Below, one piece after another: positions 8,066 through 17,015 of a DNA stretch of 63,997 nt. Both the position numbers and the translations under genes were made by a program. The stretch comes from Sphingomonadaceae bacterium (GTDB lineage Bacteria > Pseudomonadota > Alphaproteobacteria > Sphingomonadales > Sphingomonadaceae), in contig CANJCQ010000013.1 in assembly GCA_947473355.1 (NCBI GenBank), forward strand, positions 1 through 63,997. Reading direction: 5' to 3'. The stretch's first letter is position 1, and each line of letters opens with the position of its first letter. The notes below the pieces were generated by a model. That model had not been told where the DNA came from. It did no database searches and saw nothing but the letters and a program-made list of their open reading frames with translations.

Positions 8066-8842
8066 ATGAGCGAATCTACTCCCTTCTTGTCCCCCGGCAA
8101 GGTCTGGCTGGTCGGTGCCGGTCCCGGCGATCCCGAGCTGCTGACCCTGCGCGCAGCGCGGCTGATCATGGCGGCCGAACTGATTGTGCACGACGGACTG
8201 GTCGATCCTGCGATCCTGTCGATGGCGCGGCCCACTGCGCGGCTGATCTCGGTCGCCAAGCGCCGCTCGCGCCACACCATGCCGCAGGATGAAATCAATG
8301 CGCTGCTCGTCGCCGAAGCGCTGGCGGGGCGCGACGTGGTGCGGCTCAAGGGCGGCGATCCCTTCATTTTCGGGCGCGGCGGCGAGGAAGTAGAAATGTG
8401 CCGCGCGGCTGGCGTGGATGTCGAAGTCGTGCCGGGCATCAGCGCGGCGATTGGCGCGGCTGCCTCGGCGCTGGTGCCCCTCACCCACCGCAATTCCTCC
8501 AGCATTGTGAGCTTCGTAGCGGGCCAATGCAAAGGGCTGACTGAGCAAGACTGGACTGGCCTTGCCGGCAAGGGCCGCACTCTGGTGATCTACATGGGCG
8601 TCGCCACGGCCGAAATGATCGCCGATAAGCTGATCGCCGATGGCCTTGCGCCGGATATGCCGGTCGCGGTGATCGAGAACGCCAGCCGCGCCGAAATGCG
8701 CGTGCTGCGCTCGCCACTGGCCGGGCTGGCTGCCATGGTCGAACACAAGCGGGTCAAGAGCCCCGCCGTCATCATCATCGGCGAAGTGACGGCGACAAAT
8801 GAAACACACTTGCGCGCCCTGGCGCTGGAGGCACTTGCGTGA
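8066..8842 (+). CDS. cobA: Uroporphyrinogen-III C-methyltransferase (single-domain SUMT)
   Basis: Converts uroporphyrinogen III to precorrin-2 using SAM, the first step to siroheme and cobalamin. The VGAGPGDPELLTLRA nucleotide-binding motif, LKGGDPFIFGRGGEE and VVPGISAAIGA are family signatures. The 258-residue protein lacks the CysG N-terminal dehydrogenase/ferrochelatase domain, so siroheme completion must be encoded elsewhere. The ATG at 8066 fits the family N-terminus; a TTG 54 bases upstream is less likely. It overlaps the DUF2849 gene by four bases and precedes cysI, so its role here is siroheme supply to sulfite reductase. Confidence 0.93.
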   Translation: MSESTPFLSPGKVWLVGAGPGDPELLTLRAARLIMAAELIVHDGLVDPAILSMARPTARLISVAKRRSRHTMPQDEINALLVAEALAGRDVVRLKGGDPFIFGRGGEEVEMCRAAGVDVEVVPGISAAIGAAASALVPLTHRNSSSIVSFVAGQCKGLTEQDWTGLAGKGRTLVIYMGVATAEMIADKLIADGLAPDMPVAVIENASRAEMRVLRSPLAGLAAMVEHKRVKSPAVIIIGEVTATNETHLRALALEALA

Positions 8843-9135
8843 AGATATTGACGGGCAATGATTTGAAGAGCGGCGCGGTGGTCTGGTGGGACGGCAGCGG
8901 CTGGTCGCTGCATGTTGCCGACGCGGTGGACGCAGGCGAACAGGCCGATGCCATTCTCGCCACCGAAAGCGCCGCGCGCCGGGTCAACGCCGCCTATGCC
9001 ATCGATGGGACCCGCGAGGACGACACTGTCCGCCCCGCCCATATCAAGGACCGCATTCGCGCGCTCGGGCCTACCGTGCGCATGGACCTGACATTGAAGC
9101 CGGCCGATCCTGAGGCCGGAAGCTGGGTGATCTAA
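8839..9135 (+). CDS. DUF2849 family protein, sulfite-reduction associated
   Basis: 98-residue soluble protein with WWDGSGWSLHV near the N-terminus and ESAARRVNAAYAIDG in the middle, matching my memory of the DUF2849 family, which usually sits between cobA/cysG and cysI in alphaproteobacteria. No catalytic motif, cysteines or membrane segments are visible. It overlaps cobA by four bases (GTGA) and its stop overlaps the cysI start by one (TAATG), so the three are co-translated. It may aid siroheme delivery or be a sulfite reductase accessory; this is inferred from context only. Confidence 0.85.
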   Translation: MKILTGNDLKSGAVVWWDGSGWSLHVADAVDAGEQADAILATESAARRVNAAYAIDGTREDDTVRPAHIKDRIRALGPTVRMDLTLKPADPEAGSWVI

Positions 9136-10787
9136 TGTACAAGTATGATAGCTATGACCAGGCCATGGTCGACACCCGCGTCGCCGAATTCCGCGACCAG
9201 ACCCGCCGCCGCATCGAGGGCCATCTGACCGAAGACCAGTTCAAGCCGCTCAGGCTGATGAACGGGCTCTACCTTCAGCTGCACGCCTATATGCTGCGCG
9301 TCGCAATTCCCTATGGCACGCTCAATTCGGCGCAGATGCGCGTGCTGGGCGACATCGCCGACAAGTACGATCGCGGTTATGGCCACTTCACCACCCGGCA
9401 GAACATCCAGTACAACTGGATAAAGCTGGATGAAGCACCTGATATCCTTGCCGATCTCGCGACTGTCGAGATGCATGCCATCCAGACCAGCGGCAATTGC
9501 ATCCGCAACATCAGCTCGGATCAATATGCAGGCGCTGCGGCTGACGAACTTGTTGATCCGCGTCCTTACGCGGAGCTGCTGCGCCAGTGGTCGAGCTTCC
9601 ATCCGGAATTCGTGACCCTGCCGCGCAAGTTCAAAATCGCAGTGATCGCCAGCGACACAGATCGCGCGGCGATGCGTCTGCACGATATCGGCATACAGAT
9701 CGTGAAGAACGCTGCGGGCGAGCTCGGCGCACGGTTCTATGCCGGCGGCGGCATGGGGCGCACCCCGATGATCGCGCCGATGGTCTGCGACTTCGTGCCG
9801 CTGGATCAGCTGATCACCTATTCCGAGGCCTGCCTTCGCGTCTACAACCGCTATGGCCGCCGCGACAACAAGTACAAGGCGCGGATCAAGATCCTGGTCC
9901 ACGAACTGGGCCGCGACGAATATGTCCGCCAGGTCGAGGAAGAGTTCGCGCATCTACTCACGCAAGGCATCGAACCGCCGATTGCCGAGCTGGAGCGGAT
10001 CGTGCCCTTCTTCGCCGATCCGGCATACGACGTCGCGGCGCCTGATACGCTTGACCGCAGCGATCCCGACTTCGCGCTGTGGCTGGACCGCAATTGCCAC
10101 GCGCACAAGCAGCCGGGCTACTCCATCGTCACGATCAGCCTCAAGCCGGTCGGCGGCATTCCGGGCGATGCTTCGGCTGACCAGATCCGGCTGATGGCCG
10201 ATCTCGGCCGCGACTACAGCTTTGACGAATTACGTGTCACCCATGCCCAGAACATCGTTCTGCCGCATGTCCGCAAGGCCGATCTCTACGGCCTGTGGCA
10301 GCAACTTGACGCTGCCGGGCTCGGCACCGCCAATCTCGACCAGATCGGTGATATCATCGCCTGCCCGGGCCTCGACTATTGCAGCCTCGCCAATGCCCGC
10401 TCGATTCCCCTGGCGCAGAAGATTTCCGAGCGCTTCGCCGCTCCCGAAAGGCAGGCCGCAATCGGCGAGCTCAAACTCAAGATTTCGGGCTGCATCAATG
10501 CCTGCGGGCATCACCACGCCGGCCACATCGGCATCCTTGGCGTCGACAAGAAGGGCGTGGAAAATTACCAGCTCTCGCTTGGCGGCAGCGAAGGCGCGGA
10601 TACCTCGCTCGGCAAGATCACCGGGCCAGGCTTCGATGAAGACGGCATCGTCGATGCAGTGGAAGCGGCAACAGATGTCTATCTCGCCAACAAGCAGGGC
10701 GGGGAGCGCTTCCTCGATACCTACCGCCGCATCGGCATGGAACCCTTCAAGGATGCAATCTATGCCAAGGAGCCGGCAAATGGTTGA
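9135..10787 (+). CDS. cysI: Sulfite reductase hemoprotein (beta) subunit
   Basis: 550 residues with the nitrite/sulfite reductase repeats. The siroheme and [4Fe-4S] ligands are in CPGLDYCSLA and KISGCINACGHHHAGHIG, and GYGHFTTRQNIQYNWI is the family's substrate/siroheme motif. It catalyses six-electron reduction of sulfite to sulfide. No CysJ flavoprotein gene is nearby, suggesting electrons come from ferredoxin or another reductase; alphaproteobacterial CysI often lacks a linked CysJ. The stop region overlaps the start of the DUF934 gene by eight bases. Confidence 0.95.
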   Translation: MYKYDSYDQAMVDTRVAEFRDQTRRRIEGHLTEDQFKPLRLMNGLYLQLHAYMLRVAIPYGTLNSAQMRVLGDIADKYDRGYGHFTTRQNIQYNWIKLDEAPDILADLATVEMHAIQTSGNCIRNISSDQYAGAAADELVDPRPYAELLRQWSSFHPEFVTLPRKFKIAVIASDTDRAAMRLHDIGIQIVKNAAGELGARFYAGGGMGRTPMIAPMVCDFVPLDQLITYSEACLRVYNRYGRRDNKYKARIKILVHELGRDEYVRQVEEEFAHLLTQGIEPPIAELERIVPFFADPAYDVAAPDTLDRSDPDFALWLDRNCHAHKQPGYSIVTISLKPVGGIPGDASADQIRLMADLGRDYSFDELRVTHAQNIVLPHVRKADLYGLWQQLDAAGLGTANLDQIGDIIACPGLDYCSLANARSIPLAQKISERFAAPERQAAIGELKLKISGCINACGHHHAGHIGILGVDKKGVENYQLSLGGSEGADTSLGKITGPGFDEDGIVDAVEAATDVYLANKQGGERFLDTYRRIGMEPFKDAIYAKEPANG

Positions 10788-11208
10788 GATGCAACTGCGC
10801 TTCCGCAGCGACGAACCGGTGGGAGATCCCGCGATCACCGTCGACAACTTCGGCGAGCAGACCAATGCCGCCGCCGTCCGTATCGAGCCGGGCGACGATG
10901 CCCGCGATCTGCTGCCCTTCCTTGACCGTCTCAAGCTGGTCGAAGTCAACTTTCCCGCCTTCACCGACGGGCGCGGCTATTCGGCGGCGCGGGTCCTGCG
11001 CGAAGCGGGCTATCAGGGCGAACTGCGCGCGGTTGGCGATGTGCTGGTCGATCAGCTGTTCGCGATGCGCCGCTGCGGTTTCGATTCGTTTGCGCCGCAA
11101 GCCCCGCTCGATCCCGCCGATGCCGAAGCGGCGCTGGCGCGCTGGTCCGATGTCTATCAGGCAACGGCCGATGGCCGCCCGGCGATTTGGGCTCTTCGTC
11201 ATGGCTGA
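10780..11208 (+). CDS. DUF934 family protein, sulfite-reduction associated
   Basis: 142-residue protein with LVEVNFPAFTDGRGYSAARVLREAGYQGELRAVGDVLVDQL, split here by FTDGRGYS, the DUF934 (COG3749) hallmark. The family is often annotated as a probable oxidoreductase linked to sulfite reduction, but I know of no demonstrated activity. Only a single cysteine is present (MRRCGFDSF). It starts inside the end of cysI (ATG at 10780; an ATG at 10789 is an alternative) and overlaps cysH by eight bases. The tight packing between cysI and cysH argues for a direct part in assimilatory sulfate reduction. Confidence 0.88.
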   Translation: MVEMQLRFRSDEPVGDPAITVDNFGEQTNAAAVRIEPGDDARDLLPFLDRLKLVEVNFPAFTDGRGYSAARVLREAGYQGELRAVGDVLVDQLFAMRRCGFDSFAPQAPLDPADAEAALARWSDVYQATADGRPAIWALRHG

Positions 11209-11992
11209 GGAGCAGCGGATCAGAGACCGCATCGACACCGGCCCTCGCTTCAGCGAGGCCGATGCCGTGCGCCTGAACCGCCTGTTTCATGGCAACGATA
11301 CCCACGAAATGCTGAACAGCCTGCTCAAGGATGGGCTCGCAGGCGATGTCGCAGTGGTCTCCAGCTTCGGCGCGGAAAGCGCGGTGTTGCTGCATCTGGT
11401 GAGCCAGATCGATCCCAGCATCCCTGTGCTGTTCCTCGAGACCGGCAAGCACTTCCCCGAGACGCTGGCCTACCGCGATCTGTTGCGCGAGCGGCTCGGC
11501 CTCACCGACCTGCGCAGCCTGACCCCCGATCCAGAGCTGCTCAAGGCAAAGGACGAAAGCGGGCTGCGCTGGAACTATGATCCCGACGGCTGCTGCGATA
11601 TCCGCAAGGTCCAACCGCTGGCCAAGGAGCTGGCGGGCTTCGATGCCTCGATCACTGGCCGCAAGGGTTTCCAGGCCAGCACCCGCGTCAACCTGCCGCG
11701 CTTCGAGATCGACAGCAGCGTCGCTCAGGGCCGCCTCAAGATCAATCCGCTGATCGACTGGAGCCCCGAAGTCATCGCTGCCTATGTCGTCCAGCACGAT
11801 CTGCCGCAGCACCCGCTGGTGGCGCTAGGCTATCCCTCGATCGGCTGCTCGCCCTGCACCAGCAAGGTGGCAGAAGGCGAAGACCCGCGCGCCGGGCGCT
11901 GGCGCGGCTGGGACAAGACCGAATGCGGCATTCATATGCCCGGCGGGCCGGAGGATGGCGATCTGCCGCCGGAATTCGATCCCGTGTTCTAG
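11201..11992 (+). CDS. cysH: Assimilatory adenylyl-sulfate (APS) reductase
   Basis: 263 residues of the PAPS/APS reductase family. The paired-cysteine motifs of the [4Fe-4S]-containing APS form are present: GCCDIRKVQPL and GCSPCTSK, with the catalytic ECGIH near the C-terminus. This pattern (CC...CxxC plus the redox-active cysteine) points to APS rather than PAPS as substrate, so no APS kinase would be required. VSSFGAESAVLLHL is the PP-loop. It supplies sulfite to CysI just upstream. The start overlaps the DUF934 gene. Confidence 0.94.
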   Translation: MAEEQRIRDRIDTGPRFSEADAVRLNRLFHGNDTHEMLNSLLKDGLAGDVAVVSSFGAESAVLLHLVSQIDPSIPVLFLETGKHFPETLAYRDLLRERLGLTDLRSLTPDPELLKAKDESGLRWNYDPDGCCDIRKVQPLAKELAGFDASITGRKGFQASTRVNLPRFEIDSSVAQGRLKINPLIDWSPEVIAAYVVQHDLPQHPLVALGYPSIGCSPCTSKVAEGEDPRAGRWRGWDKTECGIHMPGGPEDGDLPPEFDPVF

Positions 11993-12066
11993 AGCGCACA
12001 GCAAGCAGCTTCCAGTTGACCTTTTCTCCCGTTTGAGCTTGTCTTTGTCACCGACAGGAGATGGGT

Positions 12067-13338
12067 ATGAAACTGGAATCGATCGCGCTCCACCACGGCT
12101 ATTCTTCAGACCCGACCACCAAAGCGGCAGCGGTTCCGATTTACCAGACCACCTCCTACACCTTCGATGATACGCAGCACGGGGCAGACCTGTTTGATCT
12201 AAAAGTCACAGGCAACATCTATACCCGCATCATGAACCCGACCACGGCGGTGCTGGAGGCCCGGCTTGCCGAAATGGAAGGCGGGATCGGCGCACTGGGC
12301 CTGGCATCCGGCATGGCCGCGATCACCTATGCCATCCAGACCATCGCGGAAACCGGAGACAACATAGCCTCGGTCTCGCAGCTCTATGGCGGCACCTACA
12401 ACCTATTCATGCACGCCTTCCCGCGCCAAGGGATCGAGACGCGGATGTTCGCCGCCGACGACTTTGCAACGCTCGAGGCGGCGATTGACAGCAAGACCAA
12501 AGCTGTATTCCTCGAATCGATCGGCAATCCGGCAGGAAATATTGTCGATATCGCCAGGATCGCAGAGATTGCCCACCGGCATGGGGTGCCGGTCATCGTC
12601 GATAACACTGTGGCGACGCCCTACCTGTGCAGACCCTTCGATTTTGGCGCCGACATCGTCGTCCATTCGCTCACCAAATATATTGGCGGGCATGGGACAA
12701 CGATCGGCGGTGCGATTATCGATAGTGGCAAGTTCGACTGGGCAGCGAACAAGGATCGCTTCGCCATTCTCAACGAGCCGGATCCTTCCTATCACGGCGT
12801 CGTCTTTACCGAGGCGCTGGGCCCTGCTGCCTTCATCGGCCGCGCGCGCGTCGCACCTCTGCGTAACACCGGTGCGGCGCTATCGCCCCACAGCGCCTTT
12901 CTGATCCTCCAAGGTCTCGAGACGCTTGGGCTGCGAATGGAGCGGCACTGCGCCAATGCGTTGAAAGTGGCAGAATATCTTGAAGCCCACCCCAAGGTGG
13001 CTTGGGTGCGCTATGCCTCCTTGCCAGGCAACGAGTACAATGCGCTCGCCAAGAAAATGACCGGCGGCCATGCGTCCGGCATTCTAAGCTTCGGCATTTT
13101 CGGGGGCAAGGAAGCCGGCGCAAGGTTTATCGATGCGCTGCAAATGATCCTGCGGCTGGTCAATATCGGCGACGCCAAGTCGCTGGCTTGCCACCCGGCA
13201 TCGACCACCCACCGCCAGCTCAATCCCGAAGAACTGGCCTCTGCTGGAGTCTCGGAAGACATGGTGCGTATCTCGGTCGGCATCGAACATGTCGATGACA
13301 TCATCGCCGATATCGAACAGGCGCTGGCTTGTGCCTAG
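12067..13338 (+). CDS. metY: O-acetylhomoserine (thiol)-lyase / sulfhydrylase
   Basis: 423-residue PLP enzyme. The N-terminal LESIALHHGYSSDPTTKAA, the GNIYTRIMNPT motif and the PLP lysine in VHSLTKYIGGHGTTIGG, with TGGHASGILSF and LACHPASTTHRQL near the C-terminus, are typical of O-acetylhomoserine sulfhydrylases. It makes homocysteine directly from sulfide and O-acetylhomoserine, using the sulfide made by CysH and CysI. The ATG at 12067 has AGGAG six bases upstream; the ATG at 12061 is too close to it. A 74-base gap separates it from cysH. Confidence 0.93.
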   Translation: MKLESIALHHGYSSDPTTKAAAVPIYQTTSYTFDDTQHGADLFDLKVTGNIYTRIMNPTTAVLEARLAEMEGGIGALGLASGMAAITYAIQTIAETGDNIASVSQLYGGTYNLFMHAFPRQGIETRMFAADDFATLEAAIDSKTKAVFLESIGNPAGNIVDIARIAEIAHRHGVPVIVDNTVATPYLCRPFDFGADIVVHSLTKYIGGHGTTIGGAIIDSGKFDWAANKDRFAILNEPDPSYHGVVFTEALGPAAFIGRARVAPLRNTGAALSPHSAFLILQGLETLGLRMERHCANALKVAEYLEAHPKVAWVRYASLPGNEYNALAKKMTGGHASGILSFGIFGGKEAGARFIDALQMILRLVNIGDAKSLACHPASTTHRQLNPEELASAGVSEDMVRISVGIEHVDDIIADIEQALACA

Positions 13339-13379
13339 ACTGTGTTTAAGTCGGATTGACACGGTTGCGACACTGGCGC

Positions 13380-13405
13380 GCTCCCACGAAAGTGGAGCAA
13401 TCTTT
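13380..13405 (+). terminator. Possible rho-independent terminator after metY
   Basis: GCTCcCAC-gaaa-GTGGAGC forms a seven-pair stem with one bulged C and a GAAA tetraloop, followed by a short T-rich stretch (aatcttta). It lies 41 bases after the metY stop, in the gap between convergent genes. The T-tract is weak. Confidence 0.45.
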
Positions 13406-14312
13406 ATAGCCAACCCTGCTGGCGATACCACAGCGCCGTAGCCCTAAGCCCTTCGCGCGTTTCGATTTGCGGCTGCCAGATTTGGCCGGGCACGCGCGCC
13501 GCCGGACCCACCACCCAGTCCGGATGGTTCATATAGCCGACCCGGTCGAGCGTCAGCTTGGCCCTTACTCCGCGCAGCCAGGTGTCGCCTCGCGCCGCGA
13601 GCCGCATCAGGCCGGGCGAGAGCCCCAGCACCCATGGCCGCCGCCCAACAGCCCAGCCGATAGCGCGGGCAAGATCGTAGTGGCTCCAGCCGCCGTTCCT
13701 GCCGTCGTCGGGCTCGAATGTGCGGTGAGTGGCCGCCTCGCCGCCGGGGACCAGCGCCAAGAGCAACCGGGCAAGGTCGTCCGCATGGATAACCGAGGCC
13801 TTGCCCTGCGCCGGGGTCGGGACAATGCCCCAGCGGGCGGCGCGGAACAGTTCGAACATGCCGTCGTCGCGCGGGCCATAGACGGCGGGCGGGCGAACAA
13901 TGGTCCAGTCGAGCCCGCTGGCCTTGACCACTTGCTCGGCCCGCGCCTTCGATGCGCCGTATTGCGACAGGTGCGGCTCCCGCGCTGACAGCGATGAGAC
14001 CAATACAAAGCGCGGAACGCCTGCGGCAAGGCAGGCCTCGACCAACGCCATGGTGCCTGCGACATTGCCTGCCTCGAAGCCCGCGGCATCGGGTGCCGTG
14101 GTGACGCCGGCGACGTGGATCACAGCCTCGGCCCCTGTCACCAGCGAGGCCAGCGCCGCTTTGTCTGCGAGATCGCCCGCCACCCATTCGACGTCATCGC
14201 GCGGCGCTTGCGGCTTGCGGGCCAGTGCGCGCACCGGCAGGCCATGTGCTGCGGCGGCGTCGAGCAGGGCCTGACCGACGAAGCCAGTGCCGCCAGTGAC
14301 AGCAATCGTCAT
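13404..14312 (-). CDS. NAD(P)-dependent epimerase/dehydratase-like protein (extended SDR)
   Basis: 302-residue extended SDR. TGGTGFVGQALL is the Rossmann loop, VIHVAGVTT and LVSSLSA follow, and YGASK is the catalytic YxxxK; IVRPPAVYGPRDDGMFELF is typical of nucleotide-sugar epimerases and complex I NDUFA9-like atypical SDRs. The ATG at 14312 overlaps the proB stop by four bases, so it is co-translated with proB. An upstream in-frame start lies inside proB and is unlikely. The substrate is unknown; a lipid or quinone-related reductase role is possible. Confidence 0.85.
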   Translation of the reverse strand: MTIAVTGGTGFVGQALLDAAAAHGLPVRALARKPQAPRDDVEWVAGDLADKAALASLVTGAEAVIHVAGVTTAPDAAGFEAGNVAGTMALVEACLAAGVPRFVLVSSLSAREPHLSQYGASKARAEQVVKASGLDWTIVRPPAVYGPRDDGMFELFRAARWGIVPTPAQGKASVIHADDLARLLLALVPGGEAATHRTFEPDDGRNGGWSHYDLARAIGWAVGRRPWVLGLSPGLMRLAARGDTWLRGVRAKLTLDRVGYMNHPDWVVGPAARVPGQIWQPQIETREGLRATALWYRQQGWL

Positions 14313-15439
14313 AAGAGGACGAGCTGATCGCGATGGATGATGGCAGAGCGCGGCGCATAGCCGAGGATGTCTGCGTGTTCGCGCGAATGATGGCCGATCA
14401 GCGCCATGCATTCGTCGGCATCATATTCGCTGAGGCCATGCGCCAGAACTTCGCCAGAGGCATCGCTGATGGCGACGGCATCGCCGCGCTGAAACGTGCC
14501 TTCGACGCCGGTGATCCCCGCAGCGAGCAGGCTGCTGCCCTGCGCCAGCGCCCGCGCCGCGCCAGCATCGATCACCAGCGCACCCTTGAGCCGCAACCGA
14601 CCGCCCAGCCAGGCCTTGCGCGCGCCAGCCTTGCGTTTGGGCAGGAACAGGGTGCCAATACCCCCTCCCAGTGCGCGCGCGATCGGCGTGTCGTGCGTGC
14701 CATTGGCGATGGCCAGCGCGATGCCGGCCCGCTCGGCAATTTCTGCCGCCTGCAGCTTCGACGTCATGCCCCCCGAGCCCATTCCCGAGCTTGATGCTCC
14801 GCTCGCCATGGCGTGAATTTCCGCTGTCACGCCGCGCACTTGCGGCAGGAGAACGGCTTCCGGATCGGCCGGATTGCGGTCATAAAGTGCGTCGACGTCG
14901 GACAGCAGCAAGACCGCCGAAGCCCGCGCCGCCTGCGCCACTCTTGCGGCCAGCCGGTCGTTGTCGCCGAAGCGGATCTCTTGCGTTGCAACAGAGTCAT
15001 TCTCGTTGATAACCGGCACGGCCCCGGCGTCGAGCAGCCGGGTCAGCGTCGCTGTGACGTTGAGATAGCGGCGCCGATCCTCCAGGTCTTCCAGCGTCAA
15101 CAGCAGTTGCGCGGCCGTCAGCCCGTGAGCGCCAAGCAGCTGCGCCCACAGCCCGGACAGCGCGATCTGGCCCACCGCAGCCGCAGCCTGGGCATCGGCG
15201 AGGCTGCCGCGCCCACCCTTGTCCAGCCCCAAAGTCGCCGCACCCAGCGCAATCGCGCCTGAGGAGACGACAATCACTTCCTGCCCGCGCGCACGGGCGC
15301 TGGCTATTTCGGCGACCAGCGTTTCCAGCCAGTCACGCCGCACTCCGTGTTTGCCGACGAGCAGCGACGAGCCGACCTTGATGACAAGGCGCGGGCAGGC
15401 TGCGGGGTCTGCGAGGTCATTGAGGCGGGCGATAGTCAT
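14309..15439 (-). CDS. proB: Glutamate 5-kinase
   Basis: First step of proline synthesis, ATP-dependent phosphorylation of glutamate. The 376-residue length fits a kinase domain (about 1-260) plus a C-terminal PUA domain (about 275-370). RLVIKVGSSLLVG is the N-terminal phosphate-binding motif; VINENDSVAT and GSGGMTSKLQAAEIA are conserved kinase motifs. It lies 59 bases downstream of obgE, a common alphaproteobacterial arrangement, and overlaps the epimerase-like gene downstream. The proline pathway gene proC is nearby but in a separate unit. Confidence 0.95.
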   Translation of the reverse strand: MTIARLNDLADPAACPRLVIKVGSSLLVGKHGVRRDWLETLVAEIASARARGQEVIVVSSGAIALGAATLGLDKGGRGSLADAQAAAAVGQIALSGLWAQLLGAHGLTAAQLLLTLEDLEDRRRYLNVTATLTRLLDAGAVPVINENDSVATQEIRFGDNDRLAARVAQAARASAVLLLSDVDALYDRNPADPEAVLLPQVRGVTAEIHAMASGASSSGMGSGGMTSKLQAAEIAERAGIALAIANGTHDTPIARALGGGIGTLFLPKRKAGARKAWLGGRLRLKGALVIDAGAARALAQGSSLLAAGITGVEGTFQRGDAVAISDASGEVLAHGLSEYDADECMALIGHHSREHADILGYAPRSAIIHRDQLVLL

Positions 15440-15498
15440 TGCGAGCGGGGCTTAGGCGAAAGTGCTGAAGTTGCAAATATCAACGCGACCTGGCGGGG

Positions 15499-16554
15499 TC
15501 AGACCGGCGACCAAACCGGATCCTCATCTGCCTCTTCGCGCTCGCCCGAAGGACGCTCAGTGACTGTAGCGGCGGGCAGATGTTCGATCACTGCATTGAG
15601 CAGCTTGTCCATGCCCTTGCCTGTCGCGCCCGAAATCGCGAAGACCTGCCCGGCCCCAGCCGCCTTCAGCTCCTTGGTGAACATCTTGACCAGTTCGGCA
15701 TCAACCAGATCGATCTTGTTGAGCACGATCAACCGGGGCTTTTCGTCGAGACCGCCGCCGTAGGCCTCCAGCTCTTCTTCGATGATCTCCAGCGCCTCGG
15801 CGGGATCGGTTCCCTCGATGTCGATCAGGTGGATCAGCACCCGGCAGCGTTCGATATGGCCGAGGAAGCGGTCGCCTACCCCGGCCCCTTCGGCGGCGCC
15901 CGCGATCAGCCCGGGAATATCGGCGAGCACAAATTCGCGGTTCTTGTGGCGCACCACACCCAGCTGCGGGCGCAGCGTAGTGAAGGGATAGTCGCCGACT
16001 TTGGCCTTGGTATTGCTCAGCGCATTGATGAAGGTCGATTTGCCGGCATTGGGCAGGCCCAGCAGGCCGACATCGGCGAGCAGCTTGAGCCGCAGCCAGA
16101 CATACATTTCCTCACCCGGCCAGCCGGGGCCATGCTGACGCGGTGCGCGGTTGGTGCTGCTCTTGTAGCTGGCATTACCGCGCCCGCCGTCACCGCCCTT
16201 GATGAAGACAATGCGCTGACCGGCCTCGGTGAGATCGGCAAGCACCGTCTCGCGGTCGTCGTCGAGCACTTGCGTGCCGACTGGAACCTTGATCACCAGA
16301 TCGAGTGAGCCCGCTCCGGTGCGGTTCTTGCCCATGCCGCCGCCGCCGCGCTTGGCCTTGAAATGCTGGGTATAGCGGAAGTCGATCAGCGTATTGAGAC
16401 CGGGCACGGCCTCGAAAATGATGTCGCCGCCCTTGCCGCCATCGCCGCCATCGGGCCCGCCATATTCGACGTACATCTCGCGCCGGAAACTGACAGCGCC
16501 CGCGCCGCCCGGGCCGGAGCGGATAAAGATTTTGGCCTGATCAAGAAAATGCAT
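15499..16554 (-). CDS. obgE: Obg/CgtA family GTPase
   Basis: Essential ribosome-associated GTPase involved in 50S assembly and the stringent response. In 351 residues it has the glycine-rich Obg fold (about 1-160; GGPDGGDGGKGGD, KRGGGGMGKNRTG), then the G domain with GLPNAGKST (G1), the DIPGL G3 region and NKID (G4). Only an acidic tail (GEREEADEDP) follows the G domain. It is transcribed ahead of proB. Confidence 0.96.
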   Translation of the reverse strand: MHFLDQAKIFIRSGPGGAGAVSFRREMYVEYGGPDGGDGGKGGDIIFEAVPGLNTLIDFRYTQHFKAKRGGGGMGKNRTGAGSLDLVIKVPVGTQVLDDDRETVLADLTEAGQRIVFIKGGDGGRGNASYKSSTNRAPRQHGPGWPGEEMYVWLRLKLLADVGLLGLPNAGKSTFINALSNTKAKVGDYPFTTLRPQLGVVRHKNREFVLADIPGLIAGAAEGAGVGDRFLGHIERCRVLIHLIDIEGTDPAEALEIIEEELEAYGGGLDEKPRLIVLNKIDLVDAELVKMFTKELKAAGAGQVFAISGATGKGMDKLLNAVIEHLPAATVTERPSGEREEADEDPVWSPV

Positions 16555-16601
16555 GGGGGCTACTAACAGGTTATGCGGGAAATGTCGCGCAAGGGCTTTG
16601 A

Positions 16602-16626
16602 TGCTTCGGCAAGCTCAGCATGAGCG
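16602..16626. repeat. Short dispersed intergenic repeat fragment
   Basis: The segment around GCTTCGGCAAGCTCAGCATGAG resembles short repeats widely scattered between genes in sphingomonad genomes. A partial relative (CTTCGACACGCTCAGGGCAAT) lies about 100 bases downstream. The rest of the 250-base gap between obgE and the tRNA gene shows no gene. Confidence 0.4.
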
Positions 16627-16806
16627 GGGCTTGGTTTGGTAGACCAGTGTGGTGAGAATTGCCTCAGCTTGCGCCGAGAATGGTAGCTTTTGAGAACCGG
16701 AGCGCACCCTTCGACACGCTCAGGGCAATCGGCGATTCAGAGAGTGAGCACCGGAAGCGCAAAAAGCTGCCGTCCGCAGGCCAAGATGTGGCAAGTATCA
16801 CCGCAC

Positions 16807-16882
<76 letters not shown>

Positions 16883-17015
16883 GTTCCAGTGCTGTGCGGG
16901 CCGCCCAAAATGGGGCCAAACCCGCGCGAACGGCCCCTTTAGCGAAGAGGCCGCTGGCTTGGAAGCCAAAACTTCTTACGATTCCCCCGGCCGGTTCCGG
17001 GCGTGAAGGGTGAAG

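Noticed and set aside
11993..12066. Possible SAM riboswitch upstream of metY
   Set aside because: The gap before metY is only 74 bases and shows no pseudoknot or consensus of the SAM-II or SAM/SAH type that I could recognise. A covariance search would settle it.
16883..17015. Small gene between tRNA-Ala and the secreted protein gene
   Set aside because: Only short frames without a start signal or motif; considered noncoding.
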